In this document: positions 1 to 9,300 of the stretch, in pieces
How positions within the stretch are numbered: position 1 is the first letter of the stretch
How the letters are laid out: every line of letters begins with the position of its first letter
Assembly (NCBI RefSeq): GCF_020268605.1
Contig: NZ_CP084222.1
Location: forward strand, 496,001 to 560,000
DNA from: Arsenophonus apicola
GTDB taxonomy: Bacteria > Pseudomonadota > Gammaproteobacteria > Enterobacterales > Enterobacteriaceae
Length of the DNA stretch: 64,000 nt
Direction of reading: 5' to 3'
Notes under the pieces: generated by a model
The model's database searches: none
Told to the model about the DNA's origin: nothing
The model's input: only the letters and a program-made list of their open reading frames with translations
Made by a program: the position numbers and the translations under genes

Positions 1-1680
1 ATCGGCATTGCTAACATCAGTGTTGGCTAGGTTAGCTCCGGTTAGATCAGCTTGATTGAAAATTGCTCCACGCAGGGTAAGAGCATTTAAATTGGCTTTT
101 GTTAAATTGGCGTTAGTGAAATTTACACCTTGCAGGTTAGTATCAATTGAAGAGGCGTCAGTTAGGTTAGCCTTGGTTAGATTGGCATTCGTTAAGTTAG
201 TATTGGCTATCTTAGCTTGCGCTAAATTGGCGCCAGTCAAATTACTGTTAGTCAAGTTACTATTATTTAAATAAGCGCCTTCTAATATAGTGTCATTCAT
301 GGCAGAGTCGACTAAATTAGTGTCACATAAATCAGCCTTAGCTAAGTTAGCCCCAATTAATTGCGCTTCATTTAAGTTAGCCGCGCGTAGATTAGCATTC
401 ACCAATTGAGTCTGGTTCATGATTGCTTTTGCTAAATTCGCCTCCACCATGATAATATCTGTCAGGTTAGCTCTACTTAGATTGGTACCTTGTAAATTAG
501 CCTGAGCAAGGTTATGGTAGTTACCCAAAACCTGGGTAAGATTGAGGTAACTGAAGTCTTCACCCGATAAATTAAGGTTGACGTCAGGTCGCCGTTTGGC
601 CAATTGTCTGCTTAATGCTTGCAGCTTTCGTTGTTGTGATTGATAGAAACTAGAAGTATTAGGTTCAGATAACCAGTGTTTAGCGGCTTCATTAGCCCTT
701 TTACCACCCAGGCCTTGGGTTTTTAATTGATAAAGCCGCTCACGTATTGACACTGGTGCTAATTCCAGCTCACCCGCCGCATTGCGCAGATATTTGCGGC
801 CATAAAGGGTATTTGTTTGCAGATTGATTTGCACCCAAATGTCTTTACCTCGTTGTTTCCCAATCTTTACTACCTGAACCTCTTTTCTCAAATCCGGACG
901 ATAAGCTGTCTCCACTTTGTAAGGGCTAGCCAGCTCAATCGGTAAGTCTTGTGCTTTTTTTTTCAGTGCTTTGATTAATGGGGTTAATCCGTGAACTTTC
1001 TGTTGGAGCTGCTGTGCGGCATTTTTTAAGGCATTAATACCTTTTATTCCCCCTGATGTTAATAATTCAAAACCGGGATCCGCACTACGTAAAAAAGATA
1101 CGCCTAAGTCCCTATAAGTTTCAGCTGGTAAGCGGTTGGTGATCTGTGGAATACCAAATTTAACAAACTGTTTACCGCCTTCACGTAATGCTTGCTGAAA
1201 AGTTGCTTTTTTTAGTCCCGTTTTAACCCCATTAATGGCAGCTTCTTCCAGCGCGACAATAACCCGACTACTCACTTGCACACTTTGGTCAAAAAACGGA
1301 AAAAAACTGACTAGATCAAATGCACCTGCTTGCAGCGCCTCCTCTTTATTACCCTTTTGCGCCTCTGTGATCGTGGAATAAAACGGAATAAGACTTAAGA
1401 AAAAAGCGTCCGCTTTTTGCCGGCTAGTTTCTTGATAACCTTCCTGATGCAATTTTTCGCATAATTTTTCCGCACGACGCTTAACAAGCTTGTCGATCAG
1501 CATGTCCGGTTTATCCTGAGCGGTTTTTAAGGGCAAAATGGGGTAGGTTTTTAATTTATAATCATCATCATAGCGGGCTTTATCATCATGATAAAACAGG
1601 CCAAGAATAGCGTCTTTATGATCGTCAACCCGATGTAATTTATAACTACCGATGCCATGGTCTGTGGTTAAGGCATACAT
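1..1680 (-). CDS. Pentapeptide-repeat exoprotein, C-terminal part (runs off window)
   Basis: The frame is open from an ATG at 1680 to the window edge, giving at least 560 codons. Residues 1-370 are non-repetitive and charged, with a hydrophobic patch (motif IPFYSTITEAQKGN) near residue 100. From about residue 380 the sequence is pentapeptide repeat, A(N/D)LxX, which folds as a right-handed quadrilateral beta-helix. It lies directly after, and in the same frame as, the ORF that ends at 1681, so the two probably form one protein interrupted by a TGA. No convincing ribosome site precedes the ATG at 1680. The non-repeat part recalls the N-terminal modules of large dermonecrotic-type toxins; that is inference. 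A role as an exported host-interaction protein is plausible but unproven. Confidence 0.75.
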   Translation of the reverse strand, partial: MYALTTDHGIGSYKLHRVDDHKDAILGLFYHDDKARYDDDYKLKTYPILPLKTAQDKPDMLIDKLVKRRAEKLCEKLHQEGYQETSRQKADAFFLSLIPFYSTITEAQKGNKEEALQAGAFDLVSFFPFFDQSVQVSSRVIVALEEAAINGVKTGLKKATFQQALREGGKQFVKFGIPQITNRLPAETYRDLGVSFLRSADPGFELLTSGGIKGINALKNAAQQLQQKVHGLTPLIKALKKKAQDLPIELASPYKVETAYRPDLRKEVQVVKIGKQRGKDIWVQINLQTNTLYGRKYLRNAAGELELAPVSIRERLYQLKTQGLGGKRANEAAKHWLSEPNTSSFYQSQQRKLQALSRQLAKRRPDVNLNLSGEDFSYLNLTQVLGNYHNLAQANLQGTNLSRANLTDIIMVEANLAKAIMNQTQLVNANLRAANLNEAQLIGANLAKADLCDTNLVDSAMNDTILEGAYLNNSNLTNSNLTGANLAQAKIANTNLTNANLTKANLTDASSIDTNLQGVNFTNANLTKANLNALTLRGAIFNQADLTGANLANTDVSNAD

Positions 1681-3231
1681 TCATTCTTTGCCGTTAAAGC
1701 TACACTTCAGCATATCAATCGATTCCGGCACGCGAGTCACTAATCCGTCTGAATCCTTTATTCCTAGCCTTGTGGCTGGCGATAATGGGATACCTTGCAA
1801 ACTAGCGATGGCACTAAATTCAACCTTCATTAATTGAATGTCAGCCTGTTGAATAAAAATTTGTTCTTCTTCGCTGATTGAGTTAAAGATCTGAGATAGC
1901 AGGATCTTTTCTATCTGTGCGGTAAGCGCTGTAATTTGTTGATTTTGATCTTTAAATACTTTATCAATATTGGGTAATAATGCCGTCTCACCTCGCCGAT
2001 TGAGATAGTTAACTTGTCGATTTTTATATAAATAGTCATTTATCCAACCTTCATCAATATCATGCTCTTTTAATTGTTGGCGGGCAAGCTCCGGCCGGGA
2101 TTGCCAATTCTGTAGCAAAGTAATCAGTTTGATAAAAGGATTATTTTGGCCAGATTGTTTTAAATAAGCAAAATAATTGTCATAAACAGCCGTCATTGCT
2201 AACGGTGTTGCTAGCGCGCTATTTTCGCAATTTAACTGGTGATGGATAAGGGCTGGTAATTTGAAGTATCGATTATACTCAGCTGGCACAAGTTGTTCCT
2301 GCAAAAGCGCGGCCAGCAACATACCGTTATTGCTAATATCTTCCAGACTCATGTTGTTAATATCAGCACCGCTTTCATTGAGTATTGTTAGGCCGGCCTG
2401 CAGATAGCCCCATTCTGGTTGATTTATCATCATGTTAGACAAAGTTTTTTGTTGCTGCTCGTCGTCAGTTTGTAGCATAAAGGTTGGCAGGATGCGATTG
2501 ATAACTTGTTGTTGATAGTAAATACGGGCTTGCGCTGACAATTTGTTAGGCGTGTGATAATCATTTAGTTGATTGAATAACCGACGTTGTAGATTAGCAT
2601 GATGGAAGAGGGAATGTTCCTGTGATTGGATATCACTGACCTGATTTAACATCCATGCTTCCGTTGACATACCGAATATAGTGTATTGTAACCAATTGGC
2701 AATGACGGCTTGTTGCCGAGCAGAAGAGATTTTTTCTCCTTGCTTAGCACCATATTCACCTAACGGCTGTAACAATAACCTGACAAGAGCAGTTATCTTC
2801 TCTTTATCATCTTTATAGCGAGTCAGATAATCAATGACAGGGTTTACCAGTGAAAGGGTCTGTATTGCGTTATCATATTGGTCGAGTGGATAACCGTCTT
2901 CAATTAATAAGGAACGTAAGCGTTGATTCTGTTCATCATAGACAAGTTTATTAAAATCATTAGTGTTAAGCGATAAAATAGGTTTAGGCTGATAAAGCGA
3001 TTGATTAATAACCGTAACAATACCATGGTTATCTCTGACGAAGCTTTTTGACAATGAAGTTTGCGCAGTTTCTTGGTTCTGTACTATCGGATTGGTTAGC
3101 GTTGTTTCGCTGCTGGTCACATGGTTTTCACTGGATCTATTTTCGTTCTCTGTTTTTTGGCGGTGAGTTGAATCGGATATTGATAAAAAACTGTGCGAGG
3201 ATGAAAGTGTTGAATCGATAAACGGCATCAT
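1681..3231 (-). CDS. Large exoprotein, N-terminal part; same frame as the pentapeptide ORF
   Basis: This 516-residue ORF has a Ser/Thr/Asn-rich, disordered first 85 residues, then an alpha-helical region (about 90-500). There is no signal peptide and no recognised catalytic motif. The last residues read NGKE, then TGA, and the next codon is the ATG of the following ORF in the same frame. The text across the stop (NGKE*MYALTTDHG) reads like one continuous domain. The likely explanation is a nonsense mutation in a protein of over 1,070 residues, or two subunits made separately. The disordered Ser/Thr-rich N-terminus would suit a type III secretion signal. Function is unknown. Confidence 0.7.
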   Translation of the reverse strand: MMPFIDSTLSSSHSFLSISDSTHRQKTENENRSSENHVTSSETTLTNPIVQNQETAQTSLSKSFVRDNHGIVTVINQSLYQPKPILSLNTNDFNKLVYDEQNQRLRSLLIEDGYPLDQYDNAIQTLSLVNPVIDYLTRYKDDKEKITALVRLLLQPLGEYGAKQGEKISSARQQAVIANWLQYTIFGMSTEAWMLNQVSDIQSQEHSLFHHANLQRRLFNQLNDYHTPNKLSAQARIYYQQQVINRILPTFMLQTDDEQQQKTLSNMMINQPEWGYLQAGLTILNESGADINNMSLEDISNNGMLLAALLQEQLVPAEYNRYFKLPALIHHQLNCENSALATPLAMTAVYDNYFAYLKQSGQNNPFIKLITLLQNWQSRPELARQQLKEHDIDEGWINDYLYKNRQVNYLNRRGETALLPNIDKVFKDQNQQITALTAQIEKILLSQIFNSISEEEQIFIQQADIQLMKVEFSAIASLQGIPLSPATRLGIKDSDGLVTRVPESIDMLKCSFNGKE

Positions 3232-3495
3232 AACGATCCTTTATGTAATTAAAATGTAAAAATATAGTAAATTAAGATTAAATACTTTTATAAAAAACTT
3301 TTATTTTTTATTTATAGGATCTAATAAATCAGAGGCTGGCTGATGAAGAGAGCAAAGTAAATTTTTGCTAATAATGGTTATTACTTTTATGATGCCTCTT
3401 TTAGATGCGTCAATCGGTTCAAATAGCGTAGCTGCGTTATTGGTAGAATATGATCCGCTTATTTTTATAGCGTCATTGATTGTTTTAATGCTGTA

Positions 3496-3526
3496 TTGAT
3501 CAGTTGAGTTTATCCCAACTGATCAA
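3496..3526. terminator. Hairpin between MFS gene and exoprotein gene
   Basis: A perfect 11-bp inverted repeat, TTGATCAGTTG and its complement, flanks a 9-base loop just beyond the stop of the minus-strand MFS gene. It is a probable terminator, though the T tract is weak. The remainder of 3232-3531 is AT-rich and holds only a 41-codon plus-strand hydrophobic ORF (3374-3499) that may be a relic. Confidence 0.5.
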
Positions 3527-3531
3527 TAAAT

Positions 3532-4716
3532 TTATAATTTTTGATATTTAGTTAGCATTAATGCCATGCAGGTAACTAAAATTAAAATATAAACCATCCA
3601 TAGATATAAATTCATTTCAATAAAGAAACTACCTATGCCGCCGATCATAGAAGGAATGACTAAGGAAGCTGAGCCCATCAATGCTGAGGTTGCTCCCAGA
3701 CTATTTTTTTGGCTACTCATTGTTAAATAGGTATATAGAGATTCGAATAACCCGCCAGTAAACATAATAATGGCAAAGAATGCAAAGAAAGTGATGGTAT
3801 TATTTTGGTAGATAAATATCGGAATAAATACAATTATTAATATTTGCAGCGATCTTAGCCAAATGGATAAAATTTTTGTCGCACTAAATTTTCGTAGCAA
3901 TTTGCTGGATAAAAATGCGCCTGCCAATAAAAAAAGCCCGATAATAGCCGAGTAGATACCGAAAATTGAGGCGCTAGCACCAAATTTGATCATAAAAATA
4001 AATGGCGCCGCGGTTACATAACAATAAATTAATGAAAAAGATAAACCGAGCGATAAACAAGGTAAATAGAATTTGGGTTGGCAGGCAATATATTGATATA
4101 TATTGCTGGTTTTGCGCCAAGAAAAAGTTGTCCGTTTTTTTACTGATAACGTTTCAGGAAAAGCAAAAAAGACATAGACAATGGTAATTAAGGCGTAGAT
4201 AAAAATTAAGCCGAATATACTGCGCCATCCCCATAAATCATTGATAAAACCGCCAATTAATGGTGACGCAATCGGGACAAAGCCTTCAATCGTAATGATG
4301 ATGCTATATAGTAGAGCAGCGACAGTTCCTCGCGAAACATCACGTACTGCGCTGACGGAGGTGACTAAGGTGATTGAGATACTCAATCCTTGGATAACAC
4401 GAATAACAAGAAAAGCAGGTAGACTTTCTGTTTGTGTTAACATGAATGTTGTTGCTGCATAGATAGCCGCACCGGTTAACATAATTCTGCGGCGACCAAT
4501 GGCATCGGAAAGTGGACCAAAGATTAATTGTCCTAAGCCAATTGCCAAGGTATAGGCCATGATTGAAAGCTGGGTTGATGAGAGACTTTTATTAAATTCT
4601 TTTGCGATATCAGGAATAGAGGGCAAATAAGTATCAACCCCTAAAATACCCATCATAGTGAGCAATGCTAAGCCAAAAGTAAAGAAAGCCAAATTTTGTC
4701 TGTTAATTTTTTTCAT
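3532..4716 (-). CDS. Bcr/CflA-type MFS multidrug transporter
   Basis: The 394-residue inner-membrane protein has about 12 predicted transmembrane segments. Family marks are VDTYLPSIPDIA after the first helix (compare DMYLPALP in Bcr/MdfA relatives), the loop 2-3 motif A GPLSDAIGRRR, and RVIQGLS in helix 4. This fits the DHA1 drug:proton antiporter group, which exports small hydrophobic drugs using the proton gradient. Length and both halves are complete. It stands alone, with mgtE about 400 bases upstream and ending in its own hairpin. The natural substrate cannot be told from sequence. Confidence 0.85.
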   Translation of the reverse strand: MKKINRQNLAFFTFGLALLTMMGILGVDTYLPSIPDIAKEFNKSLSSTQLSIMAYTLAIGLGQLIFGPLSDAIGRRRIMLTGAAIYAATTFMLTQTESLPAFLVIRVIQGLSISITLVTSVSAVRDVSRGTVAALLYSIIITIEGFVPIASPLIGGFINDLWGWRSIFGLIFIYALITIVYVFFAFPETLSVKKRTTFSWRKTSNIYQYIACQPKFYLPCLSLGLSFSLIYCYVTAAPFIFMIKFGASASIFGIYSAIIGLFLLAGAFLSSKLLRKFSATKILSIWLRSLQILIIVFIPIFIYQNNTITFFAFFAIIMFTGGLFESLYTYLTMSSQKNSLGATSALMGSASLVIPSMIGGIGSFFIEMNLYLWMVYILILVTCMALMLTKYQKL

Positions 4717-5132
4717 AAATATTTCCCTTAATAGAAAATTTTATTTCAAGCATGCAGGAAAATTTCAGGATCGATATTCAAACGGAGTTGCTGCTAACTA
4801 GCAAACTTTTCTATTTTTTGTTGAGCTTTAATTTAGTTTTATCTGATTTGCGCTGTTTTTTAATCCTATTTAATTAAAATCATACAAATTAAGTAAATTA
4901 AAATGCAAATTCGTTACAGTAGGCGAGTTGTTAATTAATACAATATTGATGAAAAATAGATGGCAATTTACTTTGATGTAATTAAATGATCATACGACAG
5001 TGATATCTTAAAAAACTATTACAATTTAGAATAAGTTAGGGAATAACTGGGTGTTATTTTTACGTTAATTTTAATCAGTAAATATTTAGATTTTAATGAT
5101 AAAGGCTCGGTAACTGACCGAGCCTGTGTTTG
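4717..5132. other. AT-rich spacer upstream of the MFS gene
   Basis: No gene is visible. The stretch contains the presumed promoter of the MFS gene and, at 5103-5125, the mgtE terminator. Confidence 0.5.
5103..5125 (-). terminator. Terminator of mgtE
   Basis: A 9-bp GC-rich stem (AGGCTCGGT and its complement) with a 5-base loop lies 8 bases past the mgtE stop and is followed on the minus strand by a short T tract. Confidence 0.75.
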
Positions 5133-6149
5133 TTATATATTGAGGATAACTTTGGCAATTTCGAAATAAATAATCAGACCAGTACCATCAACCAGTGTTG
5201 TGATAAATGGTGCTGAAACTACCGCTGGATCAATACCACATCTTTTAAGTAGTAGAGGAATGACCGAAGAGACAATGGCTGACCAGAGAGTTATACAGAT
5301 CAGTGACAGACTGACAACAATACAAATATCCCAACCAATATTCATAAAGCTAGCACGTAAGATCCCTGCTGCCCCTAAAGTGATGGCGATTAATACCGCA
5401 GTCGACATTTCTTTACGTAAAATCTGCCATAAATGACTGATGGAAAGTTCTCCAATCGCCATTGAACGAACAATCGTTGACGTAATCTGAGTACCACTGT
5501 TACCACCTGTTCCCACTAATAGTGGAATAAAGAAGGCTAAAGCAATTACCGCTTCTAACTGCTCTTCAAATGATTTGATGACCGTGCTGGTATAGGCTTC
5601 TGCAATAAATAATAAAAGTAACCATACACTACGTTTTTTCCACAGGGCAAAAGGACTCATTTGCAGATAGGGTTTATCTAACGGTAAACTACCACCTTGT
5701 AATTGAGCATCTTCGGTTGCATCATCTTCCAATATGCGATCAATTTCTCGTTCGCTAAGGGCGCCAACTAATACACCTTTATCTAATACTGGCACCAGAT
5801 CGAAACCGCAGTCATGCAATGATTTTGCTAATTCTGTGCGTTTAGCATCTGGGGCCACAAAGAAAAAATTGGGTTTCATCAGTTGGTTGATGCTATCACT
5901 ATCAGTTGGGTGTTTTAAAAGCGATTTCACTGATAAAATACCGATTAATATTTCATTAGTCGTAATGAAAATTTGGTTAGTAATACTATTTTCCTCAAGT
6001 TTTTCCAGAAAAACTTTTTTTGCTTCTGCAACAGAAATATGTTCTGGTAAAGTCATATAATTCTGTGTCATATATGAAGTGGCAGTCGCGTTTGCCTGGT
6101 CAACATGATAGCGAGGTTTAAATGTATTTTGTTGGATAGGTAAAGCCAT
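5133..6149 (-). CDS. mgtE: MgtE-family magnesium transporter, short form
   Basis: A Mg2+ channel/transporter of the inner membrane. Residues 20-150 form two CBS domains (VPVLDKGVLVGALSEREID in the second). From about residue 170 there are five transmembrane helices with the MgtE signature LVGTGGNSGTQ at the pore and DPAVVSAPFITTLVDGTGL near the end. At 338 residues it lacks most of the N-terminal superhelical domain found in MgtE proteins of about 450 residues, a layout known in other bacteria. The ATG at 6149 lies just downstream of an M-box-like leader, so expression should respond to Mg2+. The gene is monocistronic. Confidence 0.9.
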   Translation of the reverse strand: MALPIQQNTFKPRYHVDQANATATSYMTQNYMTLPEHISVAEAKKVFLEKLEENSITNQIFITTNEILIGILSVKSLLKHPTDSDSINQLMKPNFFFVAPDAKRTELAKSLHDCGFDLVPVLDKGVLVGALSEREIDRILEDDATEDAQLQGGSLPLDKPYLQMSPFALWKKRSVWLLLLFIAEAYTSTVIKSFEEQLEAVIALAFFIPLLVGTGGNSGTQITSTIVRSMAIGELSISHLWQILRKEMSTAVLIAITLGAAGILRASFMNIGWDICIVVSLSLICITLWSAIVSSVIPLLLKRCGIDPAVVSAPFITTLVDGTGLIIYFEIAKVILNI

Positions 6150-6194
6150 AAAAAAGTCCCCTATAGGTGTTAAAATCTCTCACCGGGGCGAACT

Positions 6195-6370
6195 AACGTG
6201 GGAAGGAGATCCCAACGTTTAGGTTTTAGCTTCTAACAACGTATTCCAAGCGGAAAGTTACTTTTGTAAGACCTTGATTCGATCATACCTGTTTTACCAA
6301 TACAAGCCTGTCTCCATGCAAGTACGGCAGTAACTTTTGTTTGTTAGGTAGCCTCGCCATAACGAGATCG
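6195..6370 (-). promoter_or_regulatory. M-box-like Mg2+ riboswitch in mgtE leader
   Basis: On the minus strand the leader reads CTCGTTATGGCGAGGCTACC, then CTGCCG, CATGGAGACAGG and CCGCTTGGAATACG, and finally AGCTAAAACCTAAACGTTG. These blocks match, in order, the conserved 5' (GUUAGGUGAGGCUCC), central (CUGCC) and 3' (GCUAAAGCUCUACGAUUG) segments of the ykoK/M-box aptamer. The 3' segment overlaps the 5' arm of a hairpin (6195-6203 with 6210-6219), a possible expression platform. Position directly upstream of mgtE agrees. The match is by eye, without a covariance model. Confidence 0.7.
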
Positions 6371-6638
6371 TTTATTGTATTTCACGTCAACAGTGTTGAA
6401 CGCCAGCGATTATAAATTTACTTATCTTGATTACAATTTTTTCTTTAAGTTGTTTAGTTAAGATTTAAGAAAGTCAAATTTCAACAGTCAAAATAAGAAA
6501 ATGTTGTCTTTATTTTATTATAAAGTAAAAGAGATGATTATTTGAAATATGAATGGATAAAAATTAGATGGTTTAAATTAAAACATTATAAATTCTTTTA
6601 ACTTTTTGTTTTTACTATCTTAAATAATGCCATTTATA

Positions 6639-7178
6639 TTACATAAATGTTTCTGGTGCAATAATAGTAAATGTGCCTTTAACAATTAAAATAAATACGG
6701 CTGCCCAAATAGCTGCTGATAATAAACAAATACTATATACCTTAGTTCGGTTCATTAATAACATGCCGGCGACTAATGGGATCATGTATCTTAATACAGC
6801 TATAAAACAAGATGTAAATAACACGGTTATTCCTTGGTTTTGTAATTTGTTATGGGCATTATCAATAGTTGATTGATAACGACTAAAAAAACGACTGAAT
6901 AAATTCCTGCGGGTTATTTGATTACCCAAATAGTAGGAAATTATTGAACCGGTGGTGGCACCTAAAGTAATCGCCAACCAAACTAAACTATTTAGTTTTG
7001 GCAGACTGGCAGTAATACCGGTTAATAACATAACAGATGCCGGCGGTAGAAAAGAAGATAAGACAACCGTAGATTTGCTCATCGCTATGCTAAATAATAT
7101 GGTAAATAGCCATATCGGATGTAAATTAATCTCTGACCAAAATGCATTTAGATATGTCATAAATTCTTCGGTTTTCAT
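6639..7178 (-). CDS. DedA-family (VTT domain) membrane protein
   Basis: The 179-residue protein has about five hydrophobic segments. Family marks are SFLPPASVMLLTG (compare the DedA PPxPxE region) and RYMIPLVAGMLLM, the RxxPxxAG motif followed by a final membrane segment. DedA proteins are inner-membrane lipid scramblases/transporters affecting membrane homeostasis. The canonical acidic residue near the first motif is absent, so activity may differ. It is monocistronic in AT-rich DNA. The flanking spacer 6402-6638 shows no gene. Confidence 0.7.
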   Translation of the reverse strand: MKTEEFMTYLNAFWSEINLHPIWLFTILFSIAMSKSTVVLSSFLPPASVMLLTGITASLPKLNSLVWLAITLGATTGSIISYYLGNQITRRNLFSRFFSRYQSTIDNAHNKLQNQGITVLFTSCFIAVLRYMIPLVAGMLLMNRTKVYSICLLSAAIWAAVFILIVKGTFTIIAPETFM

Positions 7179-7591
7179 TGCGTTATTTTCTCATTAGTGA
7201 GTTATTTCTGACAAAATAAAAAATATTATAATAATATAATTTATCTATATTAGCGTAAATTAAAGTTATTTAATTGTTGCTATAACAGGATTAACTTTAC
7301 TAAATTTAAATTGAGTAATTTATGAGTAAATAAAAATTTTGCTCAAGATAGACATATGTTAGTGAATGGTTGGCTAAATGGTCAATCGCTTTAGTTAACA
7401 ATATATATCAAATAAAGAATGTCTTTATTTAGCTAGCAAGCAGACCAGTTATTTTAAGCTAGTTTAAATTTTAATTAGCATTAAATCTTAGTGCAACCGA
7501 TTGATTTTACCATACTCTCTGTTTAGGCTTGTAAATCTATTAATGATTATCTTTGTCATTAACAATTCTCTTTTTGTTAATGACAAAATAA
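7179..7591. other. AT-rich spacer between dedA-like gene and fruA
   Basis: No coding signal is visible on either strand. It should hold the promoter of the DedA-like gene, and it holds the fru operon terminator at 7552-7587. Confidence 0.5.
7552..7587 (-). terminator. Terminator of fruBKA
   Basis: A perfect 13-bp inverted repeat (TTTGTCATTAACA) with a 10-base loop lies just past the fruA stop and is A/T-tract flanked, so it could work in both directions. Confidence 0.75.
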
Positions 7592-9292
7592 TTAGTTAAG
7601 TATTTTTTTATTCAATGAAGTTTCTACTTCGGGTCTTTTTAAATAGGCATATAATATTGCACTGATTAAAGTCCCACACATAATCGCTAACAGATAAGCA
7701 ATAATTGGTTGTACCGCGCCAGGGATCAACATAACAAATAGTCCACCATGAGGCGCCATTAGTGTGACATGAAAATACATCGATAATGCACCGGTAATTG
7801 CCCCGCCAAGCATACAGATGGGTAATACTCGCATTGGGTCACGGGCAGCAAAGGGAATGGCGCCTTCAGAAATAAAACATAGACCTAATACGAACGCTGC
7901 TTTGCCGCCTTCACGTTCATTAGTTGAAAACTTGTGACGGGCAAATAATGTCGCAAGTCCCATGGCTAAAGGGGGAACCATACCCGCTGCCATAATGGCT
8001 GCCATAGGTCCATAAGTTTGGGCGCTTAATAAAGCGACACCAAATGCATAAGAGGCTTTATTAACGGGTCCTCCCATATCTGTACACATCATGGCACCTA
8101 AAATAATACCTAAAATGACGGCATTAGTTGTGCCTATGTTGGTTAGCCATTCTGTAAGGGCGGTCATTATCCAGGAAACGGGATTACCAATAATATAGAT
8201 CATGACTAAGCCAGTGATTAACGTGGCGAATAATGGCACGATTAGGATTGGTTTTAGGGACGCCATACTTTTTGGTAATGGAAAGTATTGATTGAGCGAT
8301 TTAGCGACATAGCCAGCCATAAAACCAGCAATGATACCACCAAGAAAGCCGGCATTGGTGCTAACTGCTAACATGCCACCCACTAATCCAGGCGTTAAGC
8401 CCGTTCTGTCAGCAATCGAGTAAGCAATATAACCAGATAAAATGGGTACCATGAGGGCTAAAGCAGAGTGTTTACCAATTTGCATTAATGCCGCAGCTAA
8501 TGTACCTGGTTGCTCGGCAGCATCTAAACCAAACATAAAAGAGAGAGCGATACAGAGGCCACCGGCTACTACCATGGGTAACATGTAAGAAACACCAGTA
8601 AGCAGATGACGATAGACCCCTTGGGTTGTTGTTTTCTCAGTTGAGTTGTCTGAGCTGTTTTTTATTTTGTTAGGTAGATAACATTCAGCTTTAGCTAACG
8701 CATTATCCATCTCTTGCGCCGTTCTTTTTAAAGCGGCGCTTGTTGAGGTGTGATAAATACGTTTACCAGCAAATTTCGCTAAATCAACTTCAATATCAGT
8801 GGCAGCAATAATAAAATCGGCGTCATTAATCTCTTCTAAGGTAATTTCATTGCCAGTTCCAACCGAACCACGCGTTTCTACCTTGATTTGCCAGCCTCGC
8901 TTTTTAGCTTCAGTTTCTAATGCTTCTGCTGCCATAAAAGTATGTGCCACACCTGTAGGACAAGCGGTCACGGCTAAAACACGCTGATTTTTTGCGGTTG
9001 CTGATTTAATAAGATTTGCTTTGTCCGCAATGATCGCTTTATTTTCGGCCATAGAGAGAGTCTTTTCTGGCGCACGTATTATCTGTGTTTCATTAGTAAA
9101 GAAAACTTTTTTACCGATTAATTGCTGTTCATCAGCTATATTTTCACCAATAGCAATAATCAATTCAGCATCCGCAGCATTATCCGTTAATTTTAAAGAT
9201 TGTTGTTGTATCTGCTGACATAGCATTTGCTTAGCAAGATAGGTTCTTGCTGACATTTGGGGTGAGTGGATAATAGCAATTGTTTTCATCAA
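7592..9292 (-). CDS. fruA: PTS fructose-specific EIIB'BC component
   Basis: A 566-residue permease that takes up fructose with phosphorylation to fructose-1-phosphate. Residues 1-95 are the degenerate B' domain. Residues 105-200 are EIIB with the phosphocysteine motif AVTACPTGVAHT (Cys111). From about 220 onward is the EIIC membrane domain, with conserved MCTDMGGPVNKASYAF. Length equals the E. coli protein (563). It is the last gene of fruB-fruK-fruA, starting 8 bases after fruK, and ends at a strong hairpin. No lesions are seen. Confidence 0.96.
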   Translation of the reverse strand: MMKTIAIIHSPQMSARTYLAKQMLCQQIQQQSLKLTDNAADAELIIAIGENIADEQQLIGKKVFFTNETQIIRAPEKTLSMAENKAIIADKANLIKSATAKNQRVLAVTACPTGVAHTFMAAEALETEAKKRGWQIKVETRGSVGTGNEITLEEINDADFIIAATDIEVDLAKFAGKRIYHTSTSAALKRTAQEMDNALAKAECYLPNKIKNSSDNSTEKTTTQGVYRHLLTGVSYMLPMVVAGGLCIALSFMFGLDAAEQPGTLAAALMQIGKHSALALMVPILSGYIAYSIADRTGLTPGLVGGMLAVSTNAGFLGGIIAGFMAGYVAKSLNQYFPLPKSMASLKPILIVPLFATLITGLVMIYIIGNPVSWIMTALTEWLTNIGTTNAVILGIILGAMMCTDMGGPVNKASYAFGVALLSAQTYGPMAAIMAAGMVPPLAMGLATLFARHKFSTNEREGGKAAFVLGLCFISEGAIPFAARDPMRVLPICMLGGAITGALSMYFHVTLMAPHGGLFVMLIPGAVQPIIAYLLAIMCGTLISAILYAYLKRPEVETSLNKKILN

Positions 9293-9300
9293 GAGATTCC

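Noticed and set aside
56..274. Plus-strand ORF of 72 codons with repetitive (V/A)KLA text
   Set aside because: It is the antisense of the pentapeptide repeats on the minus strand; so are the similar plus-strand frames at 12508-12945 and 13081-13323.
3374..3499. 41-codon hydrophobic plus-strand ORF
   Set aside because: Could be the end of a lost transporter gene, but it is too short, has no clear ribosome site and overlaps the hairpin at 3496.
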